Part shown: positions 18,013 through 26,153 of the stretch, in pieces
How positions within the stretch are numbered: position 1 is the stretch's first letter
Layout of the letters: every line of letters starts with the position of its first letter
NCBI GenBank assembly: GCA_033344895.1
Contig: JAWPMN010000001.1
Location: forward strand, 4,348,001 to 4,412,000
Source: Alphaproteobacteria bacterium
GTDB taxonomy: Bacteria; Pseudomonadota; Alphaproteobacteria; UBA8366; Aestuariispiraceae
Direction of reading: 5' to 3'
Length of the DNA: 64,000 bases
The notes under the pieces: model-generated
Told to the model about the DNA's origin: nothing
Seen by the model: the letters and a program-made list of their open reading frames with translations, nothing else
Databases searched by the model: none
Made by a program: the position numbers and the translations under genes

Positions 18013-18269
18013 CATCCCCCCATATCCCCAGCCTGCTGGAACGTCGACCGTTTGGAAGGCGGCGGATCGCCGTTCTGCATTTTCGACCGTCGCCCCTTTG
18101 GATGATCCTTGGCGAAGCCATCAGCTCGGTTCCGTGACGCGAATGACCCCATTGAGGTCATTGTGCCTCTACCGCACGGAAATCGACTTGGGCACCTTCC
18201 GGCCGGCGTTCGGGCCCATGCGGCCCGATCGTGATTCACGACATCGATCAGGCAAAGGTAGAGAGCAAG
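18013..18269. other. Intergenic region upstream of the DUF1326 gene
   Basis: There are 257 nt with no supported gene. An in-frame ATG at 18231 could extend the DUF1326 protein by 13 residues, but the internal ATG at 18270 follows a better ribosome binding sequence. No clear promoter hexamers were recognised. Confidence 0.4.
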
Positions 18270-18917
18270 ATGACTGAAAACTTCTGGGAAATTCACGGCA
18301 AGGAATTCGTGAACTGTAACTGCGACTTTGGCTGCCCCTGCCAGTTCAACGCGTTGCCGACGGACGGCACCTGCACGGGCATGGGCGCAATGCACATCGA
18401 AAGCGGCTTTCATGGCGGTGTCCGGCTGGACGGGCTGAATGTCGTCTGGCTGCTGCACTGGCCCAATCCGATCCATCTGGGGAACGGGATTTCTCAGGCC
18501 ATCATCGACGAGCGCGCCAGCGAGGAACAAAGGGCGGCACTGAGCCGCATACTATACGGGCTCGATACCGATATGGGCGCAACGCACTGGCAGGTCTTCA
18601 GCACGACAATGCAGAAAGCACTGCCGCCGCTTTACCGGCCTGTCGATTTTGATGTCGATGTCGACAGCCGGGTAGCGCGGCTGATCGTCCCTGGACTGAT
18701 TGAATCAAGAGGAACGCCGATCCGGAACCCCGTGACCGGCGATGAACACCGCGCGCGCATCGACCTGCCCAATGGATTTGAGTACTCGGTCGCCGAAATG
18801 GGCAGCGGCACGTCGACGGCACTCGGTGACATCCCGATGGAACTGAAGGACAGCTACGGGCAATTCGCGGAAATCCATCTGTCCCAGTCGGGAATCATCA
18901 AGGCGAGGGCCGCCTGA
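18270..18917 (+). CDS. DUF1326 domain-containing protein
   Basis: This 215-residue soluble protein is of the DUF1326 family, function unknown. The N-terminus carries a dense Cys cluster (C16, C18, C22, C24 in NCNCDFGCPCQF) followed by another Cys in DGTC, a likely metal or thiol centre. The rest is a beta-rich domain that includes an ATHWQVF motif. The start at 18270 follows GGTAGAGAGC. Its stop overlaps the next start by one base (TGATG), so it is translationally coupled to the DUF2182 gene. This pairing recurs in proteobacteria and implies a joint function, perhaps with a metal; the function is inference only. Confidence 0.82.
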   Translation: MTENFWEIHGKEFVNCNCDFGCPCQFNALPTDGTCTGMGAMHIESGFHGGVRLDGLNVVWLLHWPNPIHLGNGISQAIIDERASEEQRAALSRILYGLDTDMGATHWQVFSTTMQKALPPLYRPVDFDVDVDSRVARLIVPGLIESRGTPIRNPVTGDEHRARIDLPNGFEYSVAEMGSGTSTALGDIPMELKDSYGQFAEIHLSQSGIIKARAA

Positions 18918-19741
18918 TGCGACTCCAGGCGGATTTCCTGGGGATACTGGCGACGAGCCTGAGGCGCGACAAGTTTCTTGTCGCGCTGCCGCTTGGGGCG
19001 GTGATCCTTTTGTCATGGCTCTATGTGGTGACCGGTGTCGGGCTGGGCATGGATCCGGCAGCCATGAGCGAACCGGCCTTTCCGCCCCCCAAAACCACGC
19101 CGGTTCATCCCCCCATGGGGTGGGGCGCCGGCTACAGTCTCGTGATCTTTGTCATGTGGTGGCTGATGATGGTCGCCATGATGTTGCCCAGCGCCGTGCC
19201 GGTGGTTCTGATCTACGATCGCATGCGGCGAATTGGATCCTCGTCCCCTTCCCCAACCACAAGGATGGGAAGCAGTTGGCGCTTCGTTGCGGGGTATCTG
19301 CTCGTCTGGGGTGGTTTCAGCCTTCTGGCCACGGTCCTGCAGGCCGTGTATGAGCGCGCAGGGCTTGTGCACCCCATGACCATGTGGAGTCTGAACAATA
19401 CATTCACTGCGATCCTGTTGGTCCTGGCCGGATTGTACCAATGGACCCCGTTGAAGGAGAAATGCCTGCAGACCTGCCGGTCTCCCGGGGCGTTCCTCGC
19501 ACGGAACTGGCGTAGAGGCCAGTGGGGTGCGCTCCGCATGGGACTGCATCACGGCGCCTACTGCCTCGGATGCTGCTGGTTTCTGATGGGTCTGCTCTTT
19601 GCGGGCGGCGTGATGAACCTCTACTGGATCACGGGCCTGGCGATCTTCGTCCTGATCGAGAAGGTCCTGCCGGCCGGTGCCGGCTTCGGGCGTCTTGCCG
19701 GAATTGGGATGGTTTATGGGGGAATATGGCTGTTGGTTTGA
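18917..19741 (+). CDS. DUF2182 domain-containing integral membrane protein
   Basis: This 274-residue protein has about seven hydrophobic segments. Family features seen are the MMVAMMLPSAVPVVLIY segment, GMRLGLHHGAYCLGCCWFLM-like residues (here MGLHHGAYCLGCCW) and the C-terminal ILIEKVLPAG-like motif (here VLIEKVLPAG). The HH, C and CC residues are why the family has been described as a predicted metal-binding membrane protein; no transport activity is established that I know of. Start and stop overlap with the DUF1326 gene shows one operon. A methionine-rich first segment is notable. Confidence 0.82.
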   Translation: MRLQADFLGILATSLRRDKFLVALPLGAVILLSWLYVVTGVGLGMDPAAMSEPAFPPPKTTPVHPPMGWGAGYSLVIFVMWWLMMVAMMLPSAVPVVLIYDRMRRIGSSSPSPTTRMGSSWRFVAGYLLVWGGFSLLATVLQAVYERAGLVHPMTMWSLNNTFTAILLVLAGLYQWTPLKEKCLQTCRSPGAFLARNWRRGQWGALRMGLHHGAYCLGCCWFLMGLLFAGGVMNLYWITGLAIFVLIEKVLPAGAGFGRLAGIGMVYGGIWLLV

Positions 19742-19793
19742 GCGTCCTGCCGCCGGTTGCCTAACATGCGATCAGACGTTCAGGATCTCTTAG

Positions 19794-20834
19794 TCACCAG
19801 ACCTCGCAATCCGTGAAATCCGGCAATGCCGCGTTCTTCCGATACATGCCAGGCGTGACCCCGGTCAGGCGCTTGAAGAGGCGTCGGAAGAACGCGGCAT
19901 CCTCATATCCCACCTTCCAGCAGATGTCCTCGATCGACAGGGAAGACTGCTCCAGAAGCCGCTTGCTTCGATCGACGCGCAGTTGCTGCACGTATTGAAT
20001 GGGCGTCAGGCCCGTCGCCCGCCTGAACCGTCTGATGAAGCTCCTTGGAGCGACACCGGTCAGAGAGGCCATCGCGAGCACCGGGTTGGGACTGGAAAAA
20101 TTCTTCTCCAGCCATTGCTGGCAGCGCAGGATCACATCGTCGCCGTGGTCCAACTCCGGGGCAAAGATATAGAAGGCCGCTTGCTGCTCCCAGTGCCAGC
20201 GCATGACAAAGAACTTGCTGACGGCATGTGCCGTCGGATAGCCGACGAACCGGGCGATCAAGTAAAGTACGAGGTCCTGCCAGGACGACGCGCCGCCGCC
20301 CATCACGAATTCTCGGTTGCCACCACTTGTCACCAGCAGCCGTTCCGTCTTGAGCTGAACCTCTGGAAAGGCGGTCCGGAAATCGGGAACATGCGCCCAA
20401 TGCAGCGTGGCTTGCAGCCCGTTGAGCAGCCCCGTTTCGGCCAGCATGAAGACACCGGAACAGGTCGTACACAACAGCCCACCCCTGCTGTGTACCGCCT
20501 TCAGCCACGCGGTTACTTCCGGATTTTCGCCGCGAACCCAACCCTTCGTATCATGAGAAATTGACGGGACGATCACCAGATCCGCGTCCGTCGCGTCGTC
20601 AATGGCGCTACTGCTGTCGATGTCCTGTGCGCTGGCGGTACGGACCCTTCCCCCCTTGTGAGAAACGATGCTTACATCGAACGGCGCGTCCTTCGGAACG
20701 TTCGGGTCCAGGTGGTGCAGGTTGGATACCGTCGACAGGACATCGTAGACCCCCAGCAATGAGGATGCGTAGGACCTTTCCGTGACAAGAATGCATGTCT
20801 TGAGCGGCCGCTGGGCCGACGCCCACCGAGTCAT
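19794..20834 (-). CDS. GlxA-type AraC-family regulator with DJ-1/PfpI-like domain
   Basis: This 346-residue transcription factor has an N-terminal DJ-1/PfpI (class I glutamine amidotransferase-like) ligand domain (about 10-200). It retains the nucleophile elbow CTTCSGVFMLAETG. An AraC-type double helix-turn-helix follows at about 235-335 (GVAPRSFIRRFRRATGLTPIQYV; VGYEDAAFFRRLFKRLTGVTP). The ATG at 20834 overlaps the stop of the upstream exporter gene in an ATGA, so the two are translationally coupled. The longer frame reaching 20900 is not supported. Its regulon is not evident; control of the coupled exporter is plausible. Confidence 0.88.
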   Translation of the reverse strand: MTRWASAQRPLKTCILVTERSYASSLLGVYDVLSTVSNLHHLDPNVPKDAPFDVSIVSHKGGRVRTASAQDIDSSSAIDDATDADLVIVPSISHDTKGWVRGENPEVTAWLKAVHSRGGLLCTTCSGVFMLAETGLLNGLQATLHWAHVPDFRTAFPEVQLKTERLLVTSGGNREFVMGGGASSWQDLVLYLIARFVGYPTAHAVSKFFVMRWHWEQQAAFYIFAPELDHGDDVILRCQQWLEKNFSSPNPVLAMASLTGVAPRSFIRRFRRATGLTPIQYVQQLRVDRSKRLLEQSSLSIEDICWKVGYEDAAFFRRLFKRLTGVTPGMYRKNAALPDFTDCEVW

Positions 20835-21760
20835 CGGTTGATCAGCCGCTCGGCGAAAGCAGCGACCATCCCCAGCGTGACGATCCCTACTCCAGCCCAT
20901 TCAAGGCGGCCCGGAAACTCCCCGAGCACATGAATCGCGATCAGCGTCGTCACACATGGAATGGCCGCGGTGAACAGCGCGGTTCCGTTCGGGCCAAGAC
21001 TGTGCACAGACCGCATATAGACAAAGATGGATACAGCGCCGACCAGCGCCCCCTGGAAAATCGCCTGCACCAGAAGATCCTGCGCCTCCACGGCGATCCA
21101 TCCATCGATTCCGAACACCGTGAAATAGACCGGCAAATAGAGCCCGGCTGAAACAACAACCACCAAGGCAGCGGCTTGAACCGCAGGAATCCCCGCCCGT
21201 TTGACGTAGATGCCGCATGCCGACCAGCAGAGCGCGGCGAGAAGCAGGCAGAAATCCCCAATCAGTTGAGTGGATGTCGCACCGCGCATGGTATCGAACG
21301 CCATCAATCCGATCCCCAGGGCAATCAGCAGGACGCCGGGAATCGACCCGCGGCGCACGCTTTCCCCAAGCAGCAGACTGACGGCAAAAGTGAACAGCGG
21401 CAGCGTACCGTGCAAGAGGACCGCGCCATGCGCTGCCGGTGCCAGGAAGAACCCGGCATAGGCAAGGAGCGCGAACCCGAGCCCGCCCAGAAAGGCCATG
21501 CGAATTACCGCCGCCAGTGCCATGCCCGCGAAACGCCGACGCAGGAACAGCGGCAGCATGATCAGGCCGCCGACCGCGAACCTAAGAGCCGCAATGTCCC
21601 ATACCCCAAATCCTGCGGTGCTTCCGACCCGGGACATGATGTTGAAGCCGGAGAAGAGGAGAACGACCGTCAATGCGCAGATCACGCCTATCGCGTGCTC
21701 CCTTCTGATCCGGGCGGCCTCCTGGAACTGCGTCCTTTGCGGGGAATCCGAAACGGCCAT
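20831..21760 (-). CDS. EamA/DMT-family permease
   Basis: This 309-residue inner-membrane transporter of the drug/metabolite transporter superfamily has ten predicted membrane segments in two EamA repeats (about 28-155 and 165-300). Typical motifs are FNIMSRVG, RFAVGG, and FLLLAALCWSACGIY in the second repeat. Substrates in this family are amino acids, nucleosides or other metabolites and cannot be told here. It is divergent from the LysR gene at 21853, a classical regulator-exporter arrangement. It overlaps the AraC-type regulator by 4 nt. Confidence 0.88.
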   Translation of the reverse strand: MAVSDSPQRTQFQEAARIRREHAIGVICALTVVLLFSGFNIMSRVGSTAGFGVWDIAALRFAVGGLIMLPLFLRRRFAGMALAAVIRMAFLGGLGFALLAYAGFFLAPAAHGAVLLHGTLPLFTFAVSLLLGESVRRGSIPGVLLIALGIGLMAFDTMRGATSTQLIGDFCLLLAALCWSACGIYVKRAGIPAVQAAALVVVVSAGLYLPVYFTVFGIDGWIAVEAQDLLVQAIFQGALVGAVSIFVYMRSVHSLGPNGTALFTAAIPCVTTLIAIHVLGEFPGRLEWAGVGIVTLGMVAAFAERLINR

Positions 21761-21852
21761 GGCAGAAATCCTCCGAGAGAGTCAGGGAGAAGCGTTCTAG
21801 CCTGCCGCCAAACATAATGATAACATATATAATTAATGAATTGAGATAAGGT
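21761..21852. promoter_or_regulatory. Divergent promoter region, DMT exporter / LysR regulator
   Basis: This 92-nt AT-rich segment between the two start codons contains overlapping near-palindromic runs around 21811-21845 (CATAATG, ATATATAATTAATGAATT). LysR regulators typically bind T-N11-A palindromes in such shared regions and control both genes. The exact operator is not determined. Confidence 0.45.
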
Positions 21853-22716
21853 ATGTTTATGCATTTCAAACAACTCCGCGTGCTTGTCGCAGTCGTCGAA
21901 TGCCAAGGGGTCACCGCGGCGGCAGAGCGGCTCAATGTTTCCCAGCCTGCCGTCTCAACGGCGTTGAGGTCGTTGGAGGAACAGGTGGCCGCCACGCTGT
22001 TTGAGCGGTTCAGCGGCGGAAGACGGACCAAGCCGACTGCCGCCGGACTGAAACTGTATGCCGAAGCGAAAGAGATCCTCAAACGCTGGGACACCGCGGT
22101 CCGAAGTCTGAAAGCCGCTGACAGCCGTGCGCCCGCACTCCGGCTTGGCGTGCTTCATACGCTTGCCGCTGCCGATGTCGCCCAGGCGCAGGCTGTCCTC
22201 GCCAAAGAGGCCTCGAACTGGCGATGGCAATTGCGCGAAAGCGATGCGTCGTCCCTTGCTTCCGATCTGGAACAGGGGCGCGCCGACCTGCTGTGGACCG
22301 TGGTTGATGGAACCGATCCGATGTCACGCCCCCTGTGGCATGAACCCTATGTGGCCATGGTGGCGAAATCCCATCCCCTGGCCCGCAGCGGCCGCCTGAG
22401 CATTCAGGTTCAGGATCTCGAAGGGGAACGCATCATACTTCGCGGAACATGCGAGTTGCCAAACAACACGCTGCGCAATGCGGGCCTGACGATCCGCCCT
22501 GCGGCGCGGACCGACCGCGATCAGTTGGCGATGTCCTACGTCGCGCGTGACGTCGGATATGCCATCGCCCCGCGCAGCCTCGCCACATCCGACGTCGTGC
22601 CGCTATCCGTTTCCGATCTTGGTCTATCCAGATGCATCGGAATTCGCTGGAACCGGAGCGACTTCCAGGACGCAGCGGAGGCCCTCGGAACCGTTCTGGC
22701 GGAACTGAGGCGTTAG
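21853..22716 (+). CDS. LysR-family transcriptional regulator
   Basis: This 287-residue LTTR has a winged helix-turn-helix at residues 5-65 (MHFKQLRVLVAVVECQGVTAAAERLNVSQPAVSTALRSLEEQ) and a two-lobed effector-binding domain at about 95-285. It is divergent from the DMT permease and is probably its regulator. An internal ATG two codons in (21859) is an alternative start. The effector is unknown. Confidence 0.92.
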   Translation: MFMHFKQLRVLVAVVECQGVTAAAERLNVSQPAVSTALRSLEEQVAATLFERFSGGRRTKPTAAGLKLYAEAKEILKRWDTAVRSLKAADSRAPALRLGVLHTLAAADVAQAQAVLAKEASNWRWQLRESDASSLASDLEQGRADLLWTVVDGTDPMSRPLWHEPYVAMVAKSHPLARSGRLSIQVQDLEGERIILRGTCELPNNTLRNAGLTIRPAARTDRDQLAMSYVARDVGYAIAPRSLATSDVVPLSVSDLGLSRCIGIRWNRSDFQDAAEALGTVLAELRR

Positions 22717-22811
22717 GTTCCGATTCGCAATGCGGCGATTGCCGGCCGGAAAGTCGAACGGCGCCGCCCCTGGAGGCGACGCCGCTTCCAAAAATCTTTC
22801 ACTTAGACCTG
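22717..22811. other. Convergent region between the LysR gene and the truncated sodB
   Basis: A GC-rich inverted repeat (about 22760-22785, GGCGCCGCC / GGCGACGCC, one mismatch) followed by a short A/T tract probably terminates both converging transcripts. Unlike the sodB repeat that follows, this stretch is not shared with the sequence downstream of the intact sodB. Confidence 0.4.
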
Positions 22812-23207
22812 TTACGCCGCCTTCAGATTGGCGTTGGCAAAGTCCCAGTTGATCAGGTTGCCGAGGAAAGCGCCCATATAGTCGGGACGGCGGTTCTGGT
22901 AGTCCAGATAGTAGGCGTGTTCCCAGACATCCATCGTGATGATCGGCGTCTTGCCTTCGACCAGCGGCGTGCCGGCATTCGGCGTCTTTTCGACGGCCAG
23001 CTTTCCGCCGTCCAGGACCAGCCAGGCCCAGCCGGAGCCGAACTGAGTTGCGCCGGCGTTCTTGAACGCATCGGCAAAGGCCTCGTAGGACCCGAAATCC
23101 TCATTGATCTTGTCCGCGATGTCGCCGGTCGGGGCGCCGCCGCCATTCGGGCTCATCGAATTCCAGTAGAAGGTGTGATTCCAGACCTGGGCCGCCTGGT
23201 TGAACAG
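22812..23207 (-). pseudogene. sodB: Truncated superoxide dismutase gene, duplicate of the 3' two-thirds of sodB
   Basis: These 396 nt match the 3' part of the intact sodB (25249-25644) with about 7 differences by eye, all synonymous. The encoded residues 68-198 are identical to the intact protein. The first 67 residues are missing, including the first metal ligand His27 and the N-terminal helical hairpin, so it cannot make an active enzyme by itself. The break at 23207 abuts the remains of a phytanoyl-CoA dioxygenase gene in the same frame, separated by one TAA. Perfect protein identity points to recent duplication, gene conversion, or import from a close relative. Confidence 0.9.
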
Positions 23208-23228
23208 CACGATCTTGGTCCCGAACCC

Positions 23229-23390
23229 TTACTGATCCGGCCGGACCAGTACATGGTCGTGGATCGACGGACACTCCTCCATCGCGCGGTTCAGCAGCGA
23301 GACCTCCTGCGCCTCGAACATGCCCGGCACAGTGACGTAACCATCCCGATGAAAGGCGGCTTCCTGATCCGAGGAAAACGTAAATGCCAT
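23229..23390 (-). pseudogene. Truncated phytanoyl-CoA dioxygenase (PhyH) family gene, 5' fragment
   Basis: These are 53 codons from an ATG at 23390, preceded by GGGGACGGACG. The residues (DQEAAFHRDGYVTVPGMF, then LLNRAMEECPSIHDHVLVRPDQ) match the N-terminus of PhyH-family Fe(II)/2-oxoglutarate dioxygenases, which are normally 250-300 residues. All catalytic residues are missing. A stop follows at 23229, and 21 nt later the truncated sodB sequence begins in the same frame. This looks like the left junction of a rearrangement. Confidence 0.7.
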
Positions 23391-23659
23391 GACGTCCGTC
23401 CCCATTCCCTCTGTCTGTTTCGGGAACAGTCTACCGGCGTTTGGCACTCGAATCATCGGATGTGATCAGCAAGCAGTTTGAACCGGGGGTCACAATGTCT
23501 CCCACCATTAGAAACCAAAATCATTGCAGTTCTGACTCTAAACCTATTCCTTAATTGGACCCTCCCCCAAACGCAGAGAAATCTTTACACTTCCTCTTTT
23601 GGTAGCACTCGCTGAGAGAAACTGATTAGGGTCGCTAGTGACTACGGGAGGGGATTGTA
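23391..23659. other. AT-richer spacer upstream of the fused YRFL-family gene
   Basis: There are 269 nt with no supported gene. Composition shifts from GC-rich to AT-rich near 23460, which marks the likely left boundary of the foreign segment carrying the gene at 23660. A GGGAGGGGAT ribosome binding site lies at its right end. Confidence 0.4.
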
Positions 23660-25192
23660 TTGAGCGAATACCGCTTTCTGGGTTTTGACACTTTAGAACG
23701 GCAAGCGAACGGCTTCTTCGTCGACCGGGATGACCGTATCGCCTACTGGCCCAATTCCCGAGCCCCTGGCTACGAAATTCCTCTGGACCTTGCTCGTAAG
23801 TTGAGTTCGCACACCAGACTTGCATCCATGCCACGCCGCCCATTGACCTGGGACCAATGTATGTCCATTGGCGTGTTCGCCGCCGTGATTGCCGTAGCGA
23901 CCTTCGTCTTCTTGACGATCGACCCGCATCGACAGTTTTTTGACTACGTTTTCATGGGTGCCCATGATCGCTTTCCAGACCTATTCAGTGATATGGGCTC
24001 AGTCGGGGTCCCCGTCACCGGCATATGTCTGATTTCAGTTCCAATCGCCTCCATACTACGTATTTGGACATCACGGTCCGTAGGGCGCTTGCGAGAATGG
24101 ATCTCGTCACATTCGAACGTGATAGAAATCCACCAGCCCAGACCGAAACCAATCCGCTTGCGATTAGACGACATTAGAGCCGAAGGGCCGGCTCCAATTA
24201 CACTAAGGATTATAATTTACCTGTCTGGCGGCGTTTTCCTTGCCGTCGGAATCGTATTGCTTTTCTACGTGCCGTTTGTTGCGCTTCGTTGGGGCGATCA
24301 AGTCGTCGGGGTGCTCCTTGGAGCTTTGCTTGTTTACGTATCAGCATCTTGCCTTATTTCACTCACTTTTCGACCGTCTGTTCGAGATTTGGAAACCTTG
24401 GACAGCACGACATTTCCTAATGAAATCGAAGAAAAGCCTCGTGCCATCCCCCTAAGCCGGAGGATGTGGCGGAATGTAATGAACACCGTTGGGTACATCT
24501 TATTTGGCGCAGTCTCGTTCGTTGTACTGATTGCACTGAGGGAGCAACCCAGTTGGTACGATCCCCACGAAGCATTGGATGCATTCTGTAGGGGCGTGAT
24601 CTGGTCCACCCCAGATTCTGTTACAACCTGTGACACAGTTCCTGAAAATGCCACGCTGATGCGTTGGACTTACCGCCCGTCGGTTCATTTGACGCACGGC
24701 GACCCAGATATCAGTCGATTTGCAAAAAGAGTGCGCGACCATATCTCCGCAGCTCTGGATGGCGCCGGTTTGAACAAAGAAGAATCCGGAATTATACGCA
24801 AAACAATTGAGATAGTTATACGGCGGCCTGTGCAGGATGAACGGCTTGCAGGGTCCATATTTACCCGAAGAGTCGGAGTAAACGCATGGAGCCTTCAAAA
24901 GATGGAGTTCGACGTAAACTTCTTTGAAGCGCGAGCGTCTCGGAAAAGTATAGTCGAGCGCGAAATCGCGCAAGCCGCCAGCGGACTTCATATTTCGGCG
25001 CTGGAGAACTACGACAGTTTTCTAGTGAACTGGTCACTAATTGATACGAAACGGCTCACCCTTGAGATCTTATACGATTCCCGAATGCGCTCTGGAATGC
25101 CGGCCGGCGAGGCAATAATTTTAGCCCGCCAAATTCTAGACGAAATCTACAATGCCGGAGGTTTGGACGAGTGGCGGGGGTCCCGCCCCTAA
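23660..25192 (+). CDS. Unrecognised five-pass membrane protein, fused YRFL-family N- and C-modules
   Basis: I do not recognise this 510-residue protein. The start is a TTG at 23660 behind a strong GGGAGGGG site, giving MSEYRFLGF; this aligns with the ATG start of the paralogue at 16322. The N-module (1-250) has the head NGFFVD.DDRI.YWP....PGY, two membrane segments, the linker PRPKPIRLR, two more membrane segments and TFRPSVRD. A fifth membrane segment (about 273-292) is followed by a periplasmic-looking C-module with two Cys (AFC, TTC), LMRWTYRPSVHL, RVRDHISAALDGAGL and IEIVIRRP. The gene is much AT-richer than its neighbours and lies between two copies of sodB sequence. Function unknown. 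Confidence 0.75.
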   Translation: MSEYRFLGFDTLERQANGFFVDRDDRIAYWPNSRAPGYEIPLDLARKLSSHTRLASMPRRPLTWDQCMSIGVFAAVIAVATFVFLTIDPHRQFFDYVFMGAHDRFPDLFSDMGSVGVPVTGICLISVPIASILRIWTSRSVGRLREWISSHSNVIEIHQPRPKPIRLRLDDIRAEGPAPITLRIIIYLSGGVFLAVGIVLLFYVPFVALRWGDQVVGVLLGALLVYVSASCLISLTFRPSVRDLETLDSTTFPNEIEEKPRAIPLSRRMWRNVMNTVGYILFGAVSFVVLIALREQPSWYDPHEALDAFCRGVIWSTPDSVTTCDTVPENATLMRWTYRPSVHLTHGDPDISRFAKRVRDHISAALDGAGLNKEESGIIRKTIEIVIRRPVQDERLAGSIFTRRVGVNAWSLQKMEFDVNFFEARASRKSIVEREIAQAASGLHISALENYDSFLVNWSLIDTKRLTLEILYDSRMRSGMPAGEAIILARQILDEIYNAGGLDEWRGSRP

Positions 25193-25193
25193 G

Positions 25194-25229
25194 AAAACGC
25201 CGCCCCCAAAGAATTGAAGACGGCGTTTC
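25194..25229. terminator. Bidirectional terminator between the YRFL-family gene and sodB
   Basis: The inverted repeat AAAACGCCG / CGGCGTTTC, with an 18-nt loop, sits just after the stop at 25192 and before the convergent sodB stop at 25249. The A and T runs at its edges suit termination in both directions. Confidence 0.55.
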
Positions 25230-25248
25230 CCGAAAAGCTGACTGACGT

Positions 25249-25845
25249 TTACGCCGCCTTCAGATTGGCGTTGGCAAAGTCCCAGTTGATCAGGTTGCCG
25301 AGGAAAGCGCCCATATAGTCGGGACGGCGGTTCTGGTAGTCCAGATAGTAGGCGTGTTCCCAGACATCCATCGTGATGATCGGCGTCTTGCCTTCGACCA
25401 GTGGCGTGCCGGCATTCGGCGTCTTTTCGACGGCCAGCTTTCCGCCGTCCAGGACCAGCCAGGCCCAGCCGGAGCCGAACTGAGTTGCGCCCGCATTCTT
25501 GAACGCATCGGCAAAGGCCTCGTAGGAGCCGAAGTCTTCGTTGATCTTGTCCGCGATGTCGCCGGTCGGGGCGCCGCCGCCATTCGGGCTCATCGAATTC
25601 CAGTAGAAGGTGTGATTCCAGACCTGGGCCGCCTGGTTGAACAGGCCCTGATCACCCTTGTCATGCGCCGCCTTGGTGATTTCCTCGACCGTGGCGTCGT
25701 CCAGATCGGTACCGGAAATCAACTCGTTGCACTTGGTCACATAGGCATTGTGGTGCTTGCCGTGGTGAAAGCCCAGCGTGTTCGCCGAAATATGCGGTTC
25801 CAGGGCGTCCTGAGCATAGGGCAGTGCAGGCAGTTCGATGGCCAT
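25249..25845 (-). CDS. sodB: Superoxide dismutase, iron type
   Basis: It converts superoxide to oxygen and hydrogen peroxide in the cytoplasm. The protein has 198 residues, the normal length. The metal ligands are H27 (FHHGKHH), H78 (QVWNHTFYW), D160 and H164 ([12 protein letters not shown]). The AAQVWNH motif with Gln near the first helix bundle is typical of Fe-SOD rather than Mn-SOD, although cambialistic enzymes exist. A truncated near-identical copy lies at 22812-23207. The intact gene is convergent with the foreign-looking gene at 23660 and divergent from the PuuD-like gene. Confidence 0.95.
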   Translation of the reverse strand: MAIELPALPYAQDALEPHISANTLGFHHGKHHNAYVTKCNELISGTDLDDATVEEITKAAHDKGDQGLFNQAAQVWNHTFYWNSMSPNGGGAPTGDIADKINEDFGSYEAFADAFKNAGATQFGSGWAWLVLDGGKLAVEKTPNAGTPLVEGKTPIITMDVWEHAYYLDYQNRRPDYMGAFLGNLINWDFANANLKAA

Positions 25846-26153
25846 TTGGCTATGATCCTTTCGGTCTGGCTTGAGGGTTGTCTCTTGGTGCGGCTTCGTT
25901 TCGAAACCATTCGCACCTGTACCTAATGGGCGTCTGCGTCAGGTCAACCCAAAGATTTATAAGGACATTTTTCGGTGACTCCCGGAATTCCGGGCAAAAC
26001 TCTCAATACCCATAAATCCATTGCGGAAACAACCCGACTTTTGTTACAAAATTCTTTCGAAACATCGCGCCCCGGCGGCAATGCCGCTGAAAATGGCCGG
26101 GCTGTTCCGGCATATGGAATCGAATGGGCGCATTTTGAATGGGGGGATGAAGT
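25846..26153. other. Divergent intergenic region between sodB and the PuuD-like gene
   Basis: These 308 nt must carry both promoters. The right half is AT-rich (around 25960-26065). No gene, tRNA or clear operator was recognised. Confidence 0.4.

Noticed and set aside
22812-23210. Truncated sodB as a functional second superoxide dismutase
   Set aside because: It lacks the first 67 residues, including metal ligand His27, and no independent start or ribosome binding site is seen.
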